64,000 nt of DNA from Terasakiella magnetica. GTDB taxonomy: Bacteria > Pseudomonadota > Alphaproteobacteria > Rhodospirillales > Magnetospirillaceae. The stretch lies in assembly GCA_902729415.1 (NCBI GenBank), contig CACVCF010000113.1, positions 1 through 64,000 of the forward strand, given 5' to 3'. This document shows positions 1-8,195 of this stretch, piece by piece. The notes beneath the pieces are model-generated. The model did not search any database. It was not told where the DNA came from and saw nothing but the letters and a program-made list of their open reading frames with translations. The position numbers and the translations under genes are program-made. Numbering within the stretch: position 1 is the first letter of the stretch; each line of letters starts with the position of its first letter.

Positions 1-192
1 TATCTAGGCGTCCGGCCTATCTCAAGGCGCTTAATGGGTCAGAGGCATAAGCCGCTACATGAGCGGCGCATTGTAATTATAATTATAAAAATGCGTGGGC
101 AGATTCTTTGTCGTTAAACAATCACAGACGGCTTGATGCCCCCCCCCTTCGCGTCCATATTAGAGGGGAGATAAGCAAGAGGAGGCCGATCC
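1..192. other. gene-free left edge with AT-rich stretch
   Basis: No credible gene is seen here. The stretch around 72-92 is a run of A/T made of repeated TAATTA units, which stands out in this GC-rich window and could be an upstream promoter element for the small ORF at 193. A run of nine C lies at 139-147. A purine-rich ribosome binding site (AGAGGAGG) sits just before 193. Confidence 0.4.
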
Positions 193-309
193 ATGCGGAA
201 CCGTAAGGCGAAGGTCCGGGTTGCAACCCAAGACAACCGTCCCCTGATCATGGCCATAGTGACGACTGTGGTCGCACTGGCGGCCTTGCTGAGTCTCCTC
301 GCCGCCTGA
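193..309 (+). CDS. small single-pass membrane peptide, 38 aa
   Basis: This short frame starts with ATG behind a good ribosome binding site (AAGAGGAGG, about 7 nt upstream) and ends with TGA at 307-309. The N-terminal half is basic (MRNRKAKVRV), and residues about 18-38 form one hydrophobic helix rich in Ala, Leu and Val. That fits a small inner-membrane peptide with a cytoplasmic positive N-terminus. It lies 89 nt upstream of metC on the same strand. No family is recognised and no function is proposed. The binding site and composition support it, but a frame this short could be chance. Confidence 0.45.
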   Translation: MRNRKAKVRVATQDNRPLIMAIVTTVVALAALLSLLAA

Positions 310-398
310 CATCCTTTCCATCTTCTGCGAAACATCTTGGCGCAAGCCCCGAGGCGAGGCACCATGCTCGCCCCGCCCGCTTTGTCATTGCCCGAGCC

Positions 399-1568
399 AT
401 GAAAAAAGACACCCGCCTCCTGCATGCCGGCCGCCATCCGGAGAAATTCGACGGTGCCGTCAATCCGCCGGTCTATCACGCCTCGACCATCCTGCACGCC
501 TCGGTCGCCGCCATGGAAAAGAGCGGCAAGACTCCATTCGAAGGCGTGCGCTATGGCCGTTTTGGCACACCGACCACCTTTGCCCTGGAAGAAGCGGTGG
601 CAGAACTGGAAGGCGGCCAGCGCTGCGTCGCCACCTGTTCTGGCCTCGCCGCCATCACCGGGGCGCTGATGGCCTGCCTGAAGGCGGGCGACCATCTGCT
701 GATGACCGACACCACCTATTTCCCCACCCGCAAGTTCTGCGATTCGGTCCTGGCCGGGCTGGGGATCGAAACCACCTATTACGACCCGCTGGTGGGCGCG
801 GGCATCGCCGCCCTGATACGCCCCAACACTCGCGTGGTGTTTACCGAAAGCCCCGGCTCGCTGACCTTCGAGGTTCAAGACATCCCCGCTATCGCGGCTG
901 CCGCCCACGCCCAGGGCGCGCTGGTGATGATGGACAACACCTGGGGGGCGCTGACCTTCCAGCCCTTCACCAAGGGCGTGGATATCTCGATCCAGGCCGC
1001 CACCAAGTATATCGTCGGCCATGCCGACGCCATGCTGGGCACCATCACCACGATTGACCCCGATCTGTGGCTGAAGATCAAAAGCTCGGTCGCCGCTTTC
1101 GGCCATTGCGCAGGTACCGAGGAGATGTATCTCGGCCTGCGGGGCCTGCGCACCCTGCCCGTCCGCCTGCGCCACCACGCCGCCACGGCGTTGCGCCTCA
1201 CCCGTTGGCTGGAGAGCCGCCCGGAGGTCGAGCGGGTGCTCTACCCCGCGTTGGAGAACGATCCCGGCCATGCCCTGTGGCGCCGCGACTTCTCCGGCGC
1301 CTGCGGCCTGTTCGGCGTGATACTGAAACCTGCCGCCAAGGACGCGGTCGATTGCATGTTGGACGGCTACAGCCACTTCAAGTTGGGCTTCTCATGGGGA
1401 GGCTTTGAAAGCTTGGTGATCCCCACCAGCGGCCACTCCATCATCCGCACCGCCACCACCTGGGCTCCTACCGGGCCAAGCCTGCGGTTCCACACCGGAT
1501 TGGAAGATGCCGATGATCTGCTGGCCGACCTGGAGCGGGGCTTCGAGCGCTTGACATGCGCCGCCTGA
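399..1568 (+). CDS. metC: cystathionine beta-lyase (PLP-dependent)
   Basis: This 389-aa protein belongs to the Cys/Met metabolism PLP-dependent family. The family cleaves cystathionine to homocysteine, ammonia and pyruvate in methionine synthesis, in the cytoplasm. The start KKDTRLLHAGRHP and the context of the PLP lysine (AATKYIVGHADAMLG, about residue 203) are typical, as are GVRYGRFGTPT near residue 50 and MMDNTWG near residue 180. Length matches bacterial MetC. The end overlaps the next gene by 13 nt. Cystathionine gamma-synthase and gamma-lyase share the fold, but the motif pattern fits the alphaproteobacterial MetC type best. Confidence 0.9.
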   Translation: MKKDTRLLHAGRHPEKFDGAVNPPVYHASTILHASVAAMEKSGKTPFEGVRYGRFGTPTTFALEEAVAELEGGQRCVATCSGLAAITGALMACLKAGDHLLMTDTTYFPTRKFCDSVLAGLGIETTYYDPLVGAGIAALIRPNTRVVFTESPGSLTFEVQDIPAIAAAAHAQGALVMMDNTWGALTFQPFTKGVDISIQAATKYIVGHADAMLGTITTIDPDLWLKIKSSVAAFGHCAGTEEMYLGLRGLRTLPVRLRHHAATALRLTRWLESRPEVERVLYPALENDPGHALWRRDFSGACGLFGVILKPAAKDAVDCMLDGYSHFKLGFSWGGFESLVIPTSGHSIIRTATTWAPTGPSLRFHTGLEDADDLLADLERGFERLTCAA

Positions 1569-2140
1569 TTCTGGCCCTGCTTTTCGCCCTGCTGCCCGCC
1601 ACCGCCCGGGCTCATCCCCATGTCATGGTCGATGTCCATGCCCTGGTGGAGTTCAAGGGCGGCAAGGTGGTCAGCCTGTTCATGGGCTGGAAGTTCGATC
1701 CCGTCTTCAGCGCCTCCATGGTCAAGGACTTCGACAAGAACCGGAACGGCAAGCTCGATCCCGAGGAAATCAAGACCATTGAGGCCGAGGCCTTCCGCGA
1801 CACCAAGGATCAGAGCCACTTCACCTATCCCCGCGTCAATGGCCTGACAATCAAGTGGCGCGACGCCACTGACTTCAAGGTGATCGCGGTGAAGGATTCG
1901 CTGCTTTACGCCTTCCGGCTGCCGTTGCCCGAACCGATGGACCCGCGCCAAGTGGTCTTCGCCTTCACCACCTATGAAGAAACCTTCTACATCGACATGG
2001 ACTTTCCCGACGACAAGGCTGTCACCCTGACCGGCGACGGTGCGGAGAAATGCCGGGCAGTCATCACCCCCGATCACGGCAACACCATCTTTGGCGGTGC
2101 CGTCACCCCCAAGCTGGCGACCGTCGTATGCGAGCCCTGA
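1556..2140 (+). CDS. DUF1007 family periplasmic protein
   Basis: This 194-aa exported protein has a signal peptide of about 19 residues ending ARA, then HPHVMVDVHALVEF, the usual start of DUF1007 proteins. An EF-hand-like acidic loop, DKNRNGKLDPEE (residues about 61-72), may bind a divalent cation. DUF1007 genes are commonly found beside NicO-type nickel/cobalt exporters, and here the next gene is one. The gene overlaps metC by 13 nt and the exporter by 13 nt, so translation is probably coupled. The biochemical role of the family is not established; a periplasmic metal-handling partner of the exporter is an inference. Confidence 0.85.
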   Translation: MRRLILALLFALLPATARAHPHVMVDVHALVEFKGGKVVSLFMGWKFDPVFSASMVKDFDKNRNGKLDPEEIKTIEAEAFRDTKDQSHFTYPRVNGLTIKWRDATDFKVIAVKDSLLYAFRLPLPEPMDPRQVVFAFTTYEETFYIDMDFPDDKAVTLTGDGAEKCRAVITPDHGNTIFGGAVTPKLATVVCEP

Positions 2141-3072
2141 TCACCACCCTACTGGCGCTAGTGCCATCCATGGCCTGGGCGGCCCTTGTTCCCGGCGGGA
2201 CCGCGCCAAGCGGCCCCGACCTGCCCGAGCCGCTGCGCTCTATCGCCACCTGGGGCTTCGCCTTCCAGCGTCACCTGACCGGCGAGATGCGGAGCAATCT
2301 CGCCCTCATGAAGGAAACCGGCTCGTGGGAGCCCGCCGCCGCCATCATCCTGACCGCCTTTCTCTATGGCGTCTTTCATGCCGTCGGCCCCGGTCACGGC
2401 AAGGTGGTAATCGCCGGATGGTTCGCCACCAGACGCTCGCGCATCATCCACGGCCTGATGGCCAGTCTGATTGCCGCCATGGTCCAGGCGGGGTCGGCCA
2501 TCGCCATCGTCGCCTTCCTTGCCGGTCTCTTGTCGCTGGCGCCCCGTGACGTCAATGCCGGCGCCGCCTGGCTGGAAGCGGCTTCGTTTGCCGCGATCAC
2601 CCTGATCGGCGTCACCATGATCTGGCGCACCCTGACCGGTAAAGGCTGTTCCCACAGTCACGCGCATGATCATAACGGGTGCTGCGGCCATCCTCCCCAC
2701 GATCATGACGCCCCTGGGGCCGCAGACGGAGGCACCGCCGAACGCAATGCCTTGTTCGCCATGGCGGCGGCAGTGGGCTTTCGTCCCTGCTCCGGGGCCA
2801 TTCTGGTGCTGCTGTTCACCTTCAGCAACTCCCTGATCCTGGTGGGAGTTCTCGCCACCTTCGCCATGGGGCTTGGCGTCGCCATCACCGTGGCCGCCAT
2901 CGGCATGGGCGCCTTGGGGCTCAATCGCTTGATCGAACGGTATTTCGGCCAAGGCAGCCTGGGCGAGCGTATCCGTACCGGCCTCGCTCTGCTGGGGGCA
3001 CTGAGCATTACCCTGTTGGGATCTGGACTTTTGTTAGGGGTCATTCTCAATGGACCCAGCCTGGGAAGCTAA
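2128..3072 (+). CDS. NicO/RcnA-type nickel/cobalt exporter
   Basis: This 314-aa inner-membrane protein belongs to the nickel/cobalt transporter family (NicO/RcnA). It has a cleavable or anchoring N-terminal segment, about six membrane helices and the family motif HAVGPGHGKVV (residues about 86-96). A loop at residues about 175-200 is packed with His, Cys and Asp (HSHAHDHNGCC, then HPPHDHD), as expected for metal binding. The ATG at 2128 is chosen because it overlaps the DUF1007 gene by 13 nt and gives a normal membrane start; an open frame further upstream lacks signal features. The likely role is Ni or Co export. Confidence 0.88.
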   Translation: MRALITTLLALVPSMAWAALVPGGTAPSGPDLPEPLRSIATWGFAFQRHLTGEMRSNLALMKETGSWEPAAAIILTAFLYGVFHAVGPGHGKVVIAGWFATRRSRIIHGLMASLIAAMVQAGSAIAIVAFLAGLLSLAPRDVNAGAAWLEAASFAAITLIGVTMIWRTLTGKGCSHSHAHDHNGCCGHPPHDHDAPGAADGGTAERNALFAMAAAVGFRPCSGAILVLLFTFSNSLILVGVLATFAMGLGVAITVAAIGMGALGLNRLIERYFGQGSLGERIRTGLALLGALSITLLGSGLLLGVILNGPSLGS

Positions 3073-3195
3073 CCACACTCTTTCGTATCGCTCTAAGATA
3101 AAAGGTACTAATGGTGTCGCCTGATTGTCCGGCCACTATATCTCCAATATCATTTGATCACTGGGATGTGGGGATGACCTTGGCAGGAGAAGCAG

Positions 3196-3933
3196 ATGGC
3201 ACCCCTGGATTGTGCAAAGAGCGCCCTTGCGGCAGTCGATACCAAACAGATCGTCTATCGTTTCTTCGTCGGTACAGATCAGAGCCAGACCGTGGATCTG
3301 CTGTTCGACAAGAAGACGTTCCGTCTGCTGATCCCTGAAACCGCCCCCCGCCCGGACTGGGCCAAGCTCAGCCACCAGCGTTGCGCCAACTGCACCTTGC
3401 CCGATGATTGCAGCTATTGCCCGGCGGCCTTGGGTATCGCCATGTTTCTGCCCGCCTTTGAAAACCGGGTCTCACACGAGAAAACCGTGGTCGAGGTCGA
3501 AACCCCCAACCGGACCATCGTCGCCAAGACCACCTTTCAAAGCGCCATGGCCTCGCTGATGGGGCTGGTCTGCGCTACGTCGGGATGTCCGCTCACCCGC
3601 TTCCTGCGCCCCATGGCCCGCTTTCACATGCCGTTTTCCGACGAGCAGGAGACCTTGTTCCGCTCGTTCTCGTCCTGGCTGCTGGCGGGCTATGTCGAAA
3701 GCCGCATGGCGGGGGTCGGTGTGTGCGTCACCCTGGACGGGTTGAAGGGCAAGTATCAGGATCTGTCCATCATGAATGCGGCGCTGGGTAACCGCATCCG
3801 CAACAGCGTCAAGCGCGACGCCGCCCTCAACGCCGTCATCATCCTCGACCTGTTCGCCCAGATTGCACCCGACAACATCGATAACGGCTTCGAAGACATT
3901 CTCGAAACCTTCACGGTGGAAGAGGACGACTGA
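3196..3933 (+). CDS. cysteine-rich cytoplasmic protein, DUF6901-like
   Basis: This 245-aa soluble protein lacks a signal peptide or membrane helix and starts behind AGGAGAAGC. A cysteine cluster, CANCTLPDDCSYCPAA (residues about 63-78), and a second pair in CATSGCP (about residues 128-134) suggest a metal or iron-sulfur site. From memory it resembles the uncharacterised DUF6901 family: a YRF start, the Cys cluster, SGCP...LRPMARFHMPF, and a C-terminal helical part. The assignment is tentative because no search was possible. The gene ends exactly where the convergent MotB-like gene ends (3933/3934). No function is known. Confidence 0.75.
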   Translation: MAPLDCAKSALAAVDTKQIVYRFFVGTDQSQTVDLLFDKKTFRLLIPETAPRPDWAKLSHQRCANCTLPDDCSYCPAALGIAMFLPAFENRVSHEKTVVEVETPNRTIVAKTTFQSAMASLMGLVCATSGCPLTRFLRPMARFHMPFSDEQETLFRSFSSWLLAGYVESRMAGVGVCVTLDGLKGKYQDLSIMNAALGNRIRNSVKRDAALNAVIILDLFAQIAPDNIDNGFEDILETFTVEEDD

Positions 3934-4992
3934 TCACCGCTGATCGAAGCGGATCTCGATGCGGCGGTTCTTGGCATAAGCGGCATCGGTGTCGGCAGCG
4001 TCAATGGGCTGGAACTCGCCGAATCCAGCGGCGGCCAGCCGATCCTTGGGCACGCCGTTGGCCGACAGGGTGCGGACCACCATGATGGCGCGCGCCGTGG
4101 ACAATTCCCAATTAGAGGGATAGCGGCCCGAAATAATGGGGCGCTTGTCGGTATGGCCATCGACGCGCAGCACCCAGTTCACCCCCTTGGGCATGCTCTT
4201 GGAAATATCCTTGAGGGTGACGGCAAGCTGGCGTACCTGCTCGATGCCGTCCAGCCCCAGTTCAGCAGAACCGGTATCGAACAGCAATTCCGACTGGAAC
4301 ACGAAGCGGTCGCCCTCGATACGGATACCGGGGCGGTCCCCCAGCACCTTCCTGAGACGGCCGAAGAATTCCGAACGGTATTTCTGTAATTCCTCGACCT
4401 TCCCCGCCAAAGCGACATTAAGGCGCTTGCCGAGATCGGCAATCTGAGTCTTTTGCTCCTTATCGCGCACCTCGGAGGCATCCAGAGCGGCGGCAACACG
4501 GGCTAATTCCTGCTTTATGGCCTCAATCTGGCGGTTGAGCAGCGCCACTTGGGCGCGGGCCTCGTCTGAAACCTTGCGCTCTGAGGTCAGTTGGCCGTCC
4601 TTGTCCCCCAGACTCTTATCCAGGGCGGCGATCTTGGCCTCAAGCTCGTCCTTCAAGGCGATAAGGGCGGCCACATCCTGGCTGAGCCCGGCGGCCCAGC
4701 TTTCGATACGCTGCTTTTCACTGCGGCTGGACTGCACCTCGCTGGTGAGGCGGGCGACATCGGCCTGAAGCGCCGCATTGGTGGTGATTTGAAGATTGAG
4801 TTTTTCCGCCATCACCGCCATCTCGCGGCCAAGGTCGTCCAACGCCCTTTGCCGCCCGGACAGGGCTTGGCCCAGGAAATACTGGGCCAGCACGAACACC
4901 ATCAGGACAAAGACGATGACCATCACCAACGTCGCCAGGGCATCGACGAAGCCGGGCCAGATGTCGATGGTCCTGCGGGTGCGGCGAGCCAT
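3934..4992 (-). CDS. MotB-like OmpA-domain protein
   Basis: This 352-aa protein has one membrane helix near the N-terminus (FVDALATLVMVIVFVLMVFV, residues about 16-35), a long coiled coil (about 50-190) and a C-terminal OmpA/MotB peptidoglycan-binding domain (about 215-352). That domain shows VDGHTDKRPI, NWELSTARA and NRRIEIRFDQR. The order matches MotB-type stators and their non-flagellar relatives. It overlaps the MotA-like gene by 1 nt, so the two should form one proton-channel stator complex. No flagellar genes adjoin, so the machine it powers is unknown. It converges with the upstream cysteine-rich gene without any gap. Confidence 0.85.
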   Translation of the reverse strand: MARRTRRTIDIWPGFVDALATLVMVIVFVLMVFVLAQYFLGQALSGRQRALDDLGREMAVMAEKLNLQITTNAALQADVARLTSEVQSSRSEKQRIESWAAGLSQDVAALIALKDELEAKIAALDKSLGDKDGQLTSERKVSDEARAQVALLNRQIEAIKQELARVAAALDASEVRDKEQKTQIADLGKRLNVALAGKVEELQKYRSEFFGRLRKVLGDRPGIRIEGDRFVFQSELLFDTGSAELGLDGIEQVRQLAVTLKDISKSMPKGVNWVLRVDGHTDKRPIISGRYPSNWELSTARAIMVVRTLSANGVPKDRLAAAGFGEFQPIDAADTDAAYAKNRRIEIRFDQR

Positions 4993-6167
4993 CAGCGGTC
5001 CAACGGCTCCTCGGCTATGGCGGCGATGGTGCGGGCCAACAGACGGATTTCGCCCCGCAATTCCTTGACGAATTCATCGCGGCTGATCACGGTCTCATCC
5101 ACCAGTCGCGCCAAGGCGCCGTCCATGCTGCGGATATGGTTGCGGGTGGCGTCATCGACGCTTCCACTCCCACCGCCCTCCACCAGACGCGACATAAGCT
5201 GGCGGGTCTCGATCTGGCCCTCGCCCAGCTTGATCAGCAAGGATTGCTCGGCCTTCATGTGATCGGTAAGGGTGGAAAGCTTTTCTGCCAGCAGCTTCAA
5301 GGTAGCATTGCCGCTGGCACGATTATCCTCGCCCCGGCTCATCACTCGCTGGAGATTGTCGAGGCTGTCGGCGGTCTGCTCCAGCAGCGCCTGGATATAA
5401 GCCGGAACGGATTGGCTTTGCTCGTCGCCGCCGCCGATGGGACCACCACTGCCCAGACGGGTCTGTCCAGCCAGCCAGTCCTCAAGCTCGTTATAAAAGG
5501 CATTCTGCGCCTGCCCCGCCTGAAGGTCGAGGAAGCCCAGCGCCAGCGACCCGGCCAGACCGAACAGCGAGGTGGAAAATGCCGTCCCCATGCCGTTCAG
5601 CGGCTTGGCCAATCCGGCTTTCAAACCTTCAAACGCCGCCGAGGGATCGGCGCTGGAAACCGCCAACGACGCGATAACCTCGCCCACCGAGCCCACGGTC
5701 TGGGATAGACCCCAAAAAGTACCCAACAGGCCAAGGAAGATCATCAGCCCAACCACATAGCGCGCCAGTTCCCGCTGTTCGTCCAGGCGGGCGGCGATGG
5801 AATCCAGCACCGAGCGCAATGCCATGGCCGAAAGGCTCATGCGGTCGCGGCGCTCCCCCAGCATGCCGGCCATGGGCGCCAGCAGCCGCAATTGTCCCGA
5901 CAAGGCCGGTTGGCCCCGCCGCCAGCTCTCCAGCCAATCCACTTCGGGCTTCAATTGGAGAACCTGACGGATGTTCAACACCACTCCGGAGGCGAAAACA
6001 CCGAGGATCAGGCCGTTAAGGGCGGGATTGTGGGCAAAGGCCGCCAGCAGCCCACCCGAGAGTATGGCTGCGATGACCGCGACCACGGCCAGAAAGGCGA
6101 TCATACGAACCAGGTAGCGATGCGGACGGGCCATGGGCTCTACGTTCTGAAATGAGCTGTCGATCAT
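4992..6167 (-). CDS. MotA/TolQ/ExbB-family proton channel subunit
   Basis: This 391-aa protein has four predicted membrane helices (about 20-42, 50-67, 140-163 and 197-217). The conserved third and fourth helices (GLLGTFWGLSQTVGSV and GTAFSTSLFGLAGSLALG) mark the MotA/TolQ/ExbB proton channel superfamily. The C-terminal 150 residues are cytoplasmic and helical. With the OmpA-domain partner overlapping at its 3' end, it should form a peptidoglycan-anchored, proton-driven stator. It is longer than classical MotA and lacks nearby flagellar genes, so it may be a divergent stator-like complex of unknown output. Confidence 0.85.
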   Translation of the reverse strand: MIDSSFQNVEPMARPHRYLVRMIAFLAVVAVIAAILSGGLLAAFAHNPALNGLILGVFASGVVLNIRQVLQLKPEVDWLESWRRGQPALSGQLRLLAPMAGMLGERRDRMSLSAMALRSVLDSIAARLDEQRELARYVVGLMIFLGLLGTFWGLSQTVGSVGEVIASLAVSSADPSAAFEGLKAGLAKPLNGMGTAFSTSLFGLAGSLALGFLDLQAGQAQNAFYNELEDWLAGQTRLGSGGPIGGGDEQSQSVPAYIQALLEQTADSLDNLQRVMSRGEDNRASGNATLKLLAEKLSTLTDHMKAEQSLLIKLGEGQIETRQLMSRLVEGGGSGSVDDATRNHIRSMDGALARLVDETVISRDEFVKELRGEIRLLARTIAAIAEEPLDR

Positions 6168-6269
6168 GGGGCGAGATTGTGGCTATTCCTGGGCACCGAG
6201 AACAGCCCGAAGTTTGAAAAGGTACGGATTTCGGCGAAGTTGCCCGAATCCTGTGGCGATCAAGACAAA

Positions 6270-6295
6270 GGCCCGGTCGGATCTCCAACCGGGCC
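6270..6295 (-). terminator. Rho-independent terminator of the OmpA gene
   Basis: A perfect 8-bp inverted repeat (GGCCCGGT / ACCGGGCC) with a 10-nt loop lies just past the stop of the gene at 6314. On the minus strand the stem is followed by TTTGTCTT, a T-rich tail. Confidence 0.75.
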
Positions 6296-6313
6296 CTGAT
6301 CTGACGTCATGAC

Positions 6314-7204
6314 TCAGCGCGGGACAAGAATGATATCGACGCGATCCTCATGGCCACTTTCGATCTTATTCCCCAAAGCGCGCACCTCGATCCGGGTCGA
6401 GCGCACCCCCATTTCCATCAGGTATTTGCGAACCTCCAAGGCCCGTGACAGCGACAGGCGGCGCGCCTTGCTGGCATTGGCCTCGTCCCCGGCGGCATAG
6501 GCGAGGAGTTGCAGGTTCATGCCCTCGTCCTTTTCCAGACGCTGGGCGATGCGATCCAGCTCGGCCCGCGACAGATCGGGCAGATGGGATGATTCAGCCC
6601 CAAAATTGACTGAAAGATTATCGCCCTTGCGAACGGCTCCACCAGACGGGGCCACAGTGGCCAATTTCTGCGGCTCGGGCGCCTTGACCACAGGCGCGGG
6701 CGGCGGCTCGGGCGCCTTGACCACGGGCGCAGGCGGCGGCTCGGGCGCCTTGACCACGGGCGCAGGCGGCGGCGCGGGCGCCTTGACCACGGGCGCGGGC
6801 GGCGGTGTGGGCGCCTTGACCGCAGGAATTTGCTGCGGCTCGGGCGCCTTGACCGCAGGAATTTGCGGTGGCTCGGGTGCTTTGACCACGGGTTTGGGCT
6901 CGGCCACCACCGGCTTGGCTGTAACCTTCACCGGCTTGGGGGGAACCGGCTTGGAGACTACCGGCCGCGGCGCGGGTAACGGTGCAGCCTTGACCGGCGG
7001 CAACGGCAGCGGCAAAGACTGCGACGGTGGACGGGTCAGGAGAGTGGGCAAGGTGGGCTCGGGCCCAAGTTGATCCAGCAGATCCCAATTGACGTCCACG
7101 CTGGGACGGGAATCGCCAACAATGACTTGTGCCGTCACGGGAGACGCGGCAACGGAGGCCATGACCCCCATAGCCAGCATCATGAGCCTTCTCCCCCTCG
7201 TCAT
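6314..7204 (-). CDS. OmpA-family protein with Pro/Lys repeat linker
   Basis: This 296-aa exported protein has a signal peptide (about 26 residues, ending SPVTAQ). A long low-complexity linker follows, made of 11-residue repeats of the type VVKAPEPPPAP (about residues 100-180). A C-terminal OmpA-like domain (about 200-296) shows AELDRIAQRLEKDEG, ARRLSLSRALEVRKYL and DRVDIILVP. The domain should bind peptidoglycan, and the Pro/Lys/Ala linker would span the periplasm like the TonB linker. It lies about 150 nt upstream of the MotA/MotB-like pair on the same strand, but a terminator separates them. Function is unknown. Confidence 0.8.
   Translation of the reverse strand: MTRGRRLMMLAMGVMASVAASPVTAQVIVGDSRPSVDVNWDLLDQLGPEPTLPTLLTRPPSQSLPLPLPPVKAAPLPAPRPVVSKPVPPKPVKVTAKPVVAEPKPVVKAPEPPQIPAVKAPEPQQIPAVKAPTPPPAPVVKAPAPPPAPVVKAPEPPPAPVVKAPEPPPAPVVKAPEPQKLATVAPSGGAVRKGDNLSVNFGAESSHLPDLSRAELDRIAQRLEKDEGMNLQLLAYAAGDEANASKARRLSLSRALEVRKYLMEMGVRSTRIEVRALGNKIESGHEDRVDIILVPR
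6677..6898 (-). repeat. 33-bp coding tandem repeat in the OmpA-protein linker
   Basis: Six to seven units of 33 bp, each starting GGGCGCCTTGACC on the plus strand, encode the 11-residue Val-Lys-Ala-Pro repeats. The first four units are nearly identical at DNA level and the later ones drift, so the array has probably expanded by slippage or recombination. Confidence 0.85.
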
Positions 7205-7362
7205 AACGCCTTTCTCCCGGCTCGATCCCTTAATAACAATCCGGCAAGAGACTAGCCGAAGCGGACTCTCACCACAACAGCGGCTTTAACTTTGCACAGG
7301 CGAATAGATGCGGCCATCACACCGATGCCGTATCTGAGTGGGATGAAAAAGAAAAAGAAGTA

Positions 7363-8160
7363 CTAGCCGCGGGCGGTCTTCAGCAGCTTGAGCATGGGCT
7401 GATGCAGGTGATCGTTGGAGGCGACCACCTCGCCGGTCTCCATCATGCGGGTACCGCCATCGTAATCGGTGACGTAACCACCCGCCTCGCGGACCAAGAT
7501 GATGCCGGCCGCGATATCCCACGGCTTGATCCCGGCTTCCCAATAGCCGTCGCAGCGGCCCGCCGCCACATAGGCCAAGTCCAGTGCAGCCGAACCGAAG
7601 CGGCGCACCCCCGCCACAGTCTTCATCACCGCGCCCAGCTCTTTGAGGAAGACCTCATGGCCGGGCCGCCCCAGGAAGGGAATGCCGGTGGTGAGTACTG
7701 ATTCTTCCAGCTTGCGCCGGGCCGATACCCGCAGGCGACGCTCATTAAGGAAAGCACCGGCCCCCCGCTCGGCATGAAACATCTCGTCGCCCAGGGGCTG
7801 ATAGATGACACCGGCGATGATCTCGCCGTCACGCTCCAGCGCGATCGAGATGCAGAAATTGGGAATGCCGTGGAGAAAATTGGTGGTGCCGTCGATGGGG
7901 TCGATGATCCAACGATGGCTTTTGTCGTCACCAGCAATCTCGCCGCCCTCTTCCAGCAGAAAGCCGTAATGGGGGCGGGCCTTCTTCAGCTCCTGGCGCA
8001 GCGTCTTCTCGGCCTTGATATCGGCCGAGGAGACAAAGTCCGCCGGTCCCTTCATGGAGACCTGGAGCTGCTCCAGCTCGCCATAGTCGCGCACCAGCGA
8101 GCGCGCTGCCTTGCGGGCAGCGGCCATGGTGACGTTGAGAAGGGCGGAACGGACCATCAC
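7363..8160 (-). CDS. suhB: inositol monophosphatase family protein (SuhB-like)
   Basis: This 265-aa cytoplasmic Mg-dependent phosphatase carries the full IMPase signature. FLLEEGGEI supplies the first metal-binding acidic residues, WIIDPIDGTTNFLHG (about residues 84-98) is motif one, and WDIAAGIILVREAGG (about 213-227) is motif two. It should hydrolyse inositol-1-phosphate or related sugar phosphates. In many proteobacteria this protein (SuhB) also acts with the transcription machinery on rRNA operons. The gene is separated from efp by 35 nt and may be co-transcribed with it. The symbol is by similarity to SuhB; other IMPase paralogues cannot be excluded. Confidence 0.88.
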   Translation of the reverse strand: MMVRSALLNVTMAAARKAARSLVRDYGELEQLQVSMKGPADFVSSADIKAEKTLRQELKKARPHYGFLLEEGGEIAGDDKSHRWIIDPIDGTTNFLHGIPNFCISIALERDGEIIAGVIYQPLGDEMFHAERGAGAFLNERRLRVSARRKLEESVLTTGIPFLGRPGHEVFLKELGAVMKTVAGVRRFGSAALDLAYVAAGRCDGYWEAGIKPWDIAAGIILVREAGGYVTDYDGGTRMMETGEVVASNDHLHQPMLKLLKTARG

Positions 8161-8195
8161 GGCAGGGGCACTCCAGAACTAGACCAAAAAGGGCA

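Noticed and set aside
139..147. C9 run as a phase-variation tract.
   Set aside because: It lies about 45 nt before the small ORF and in neither a coding frame nor a ribosome binding site.
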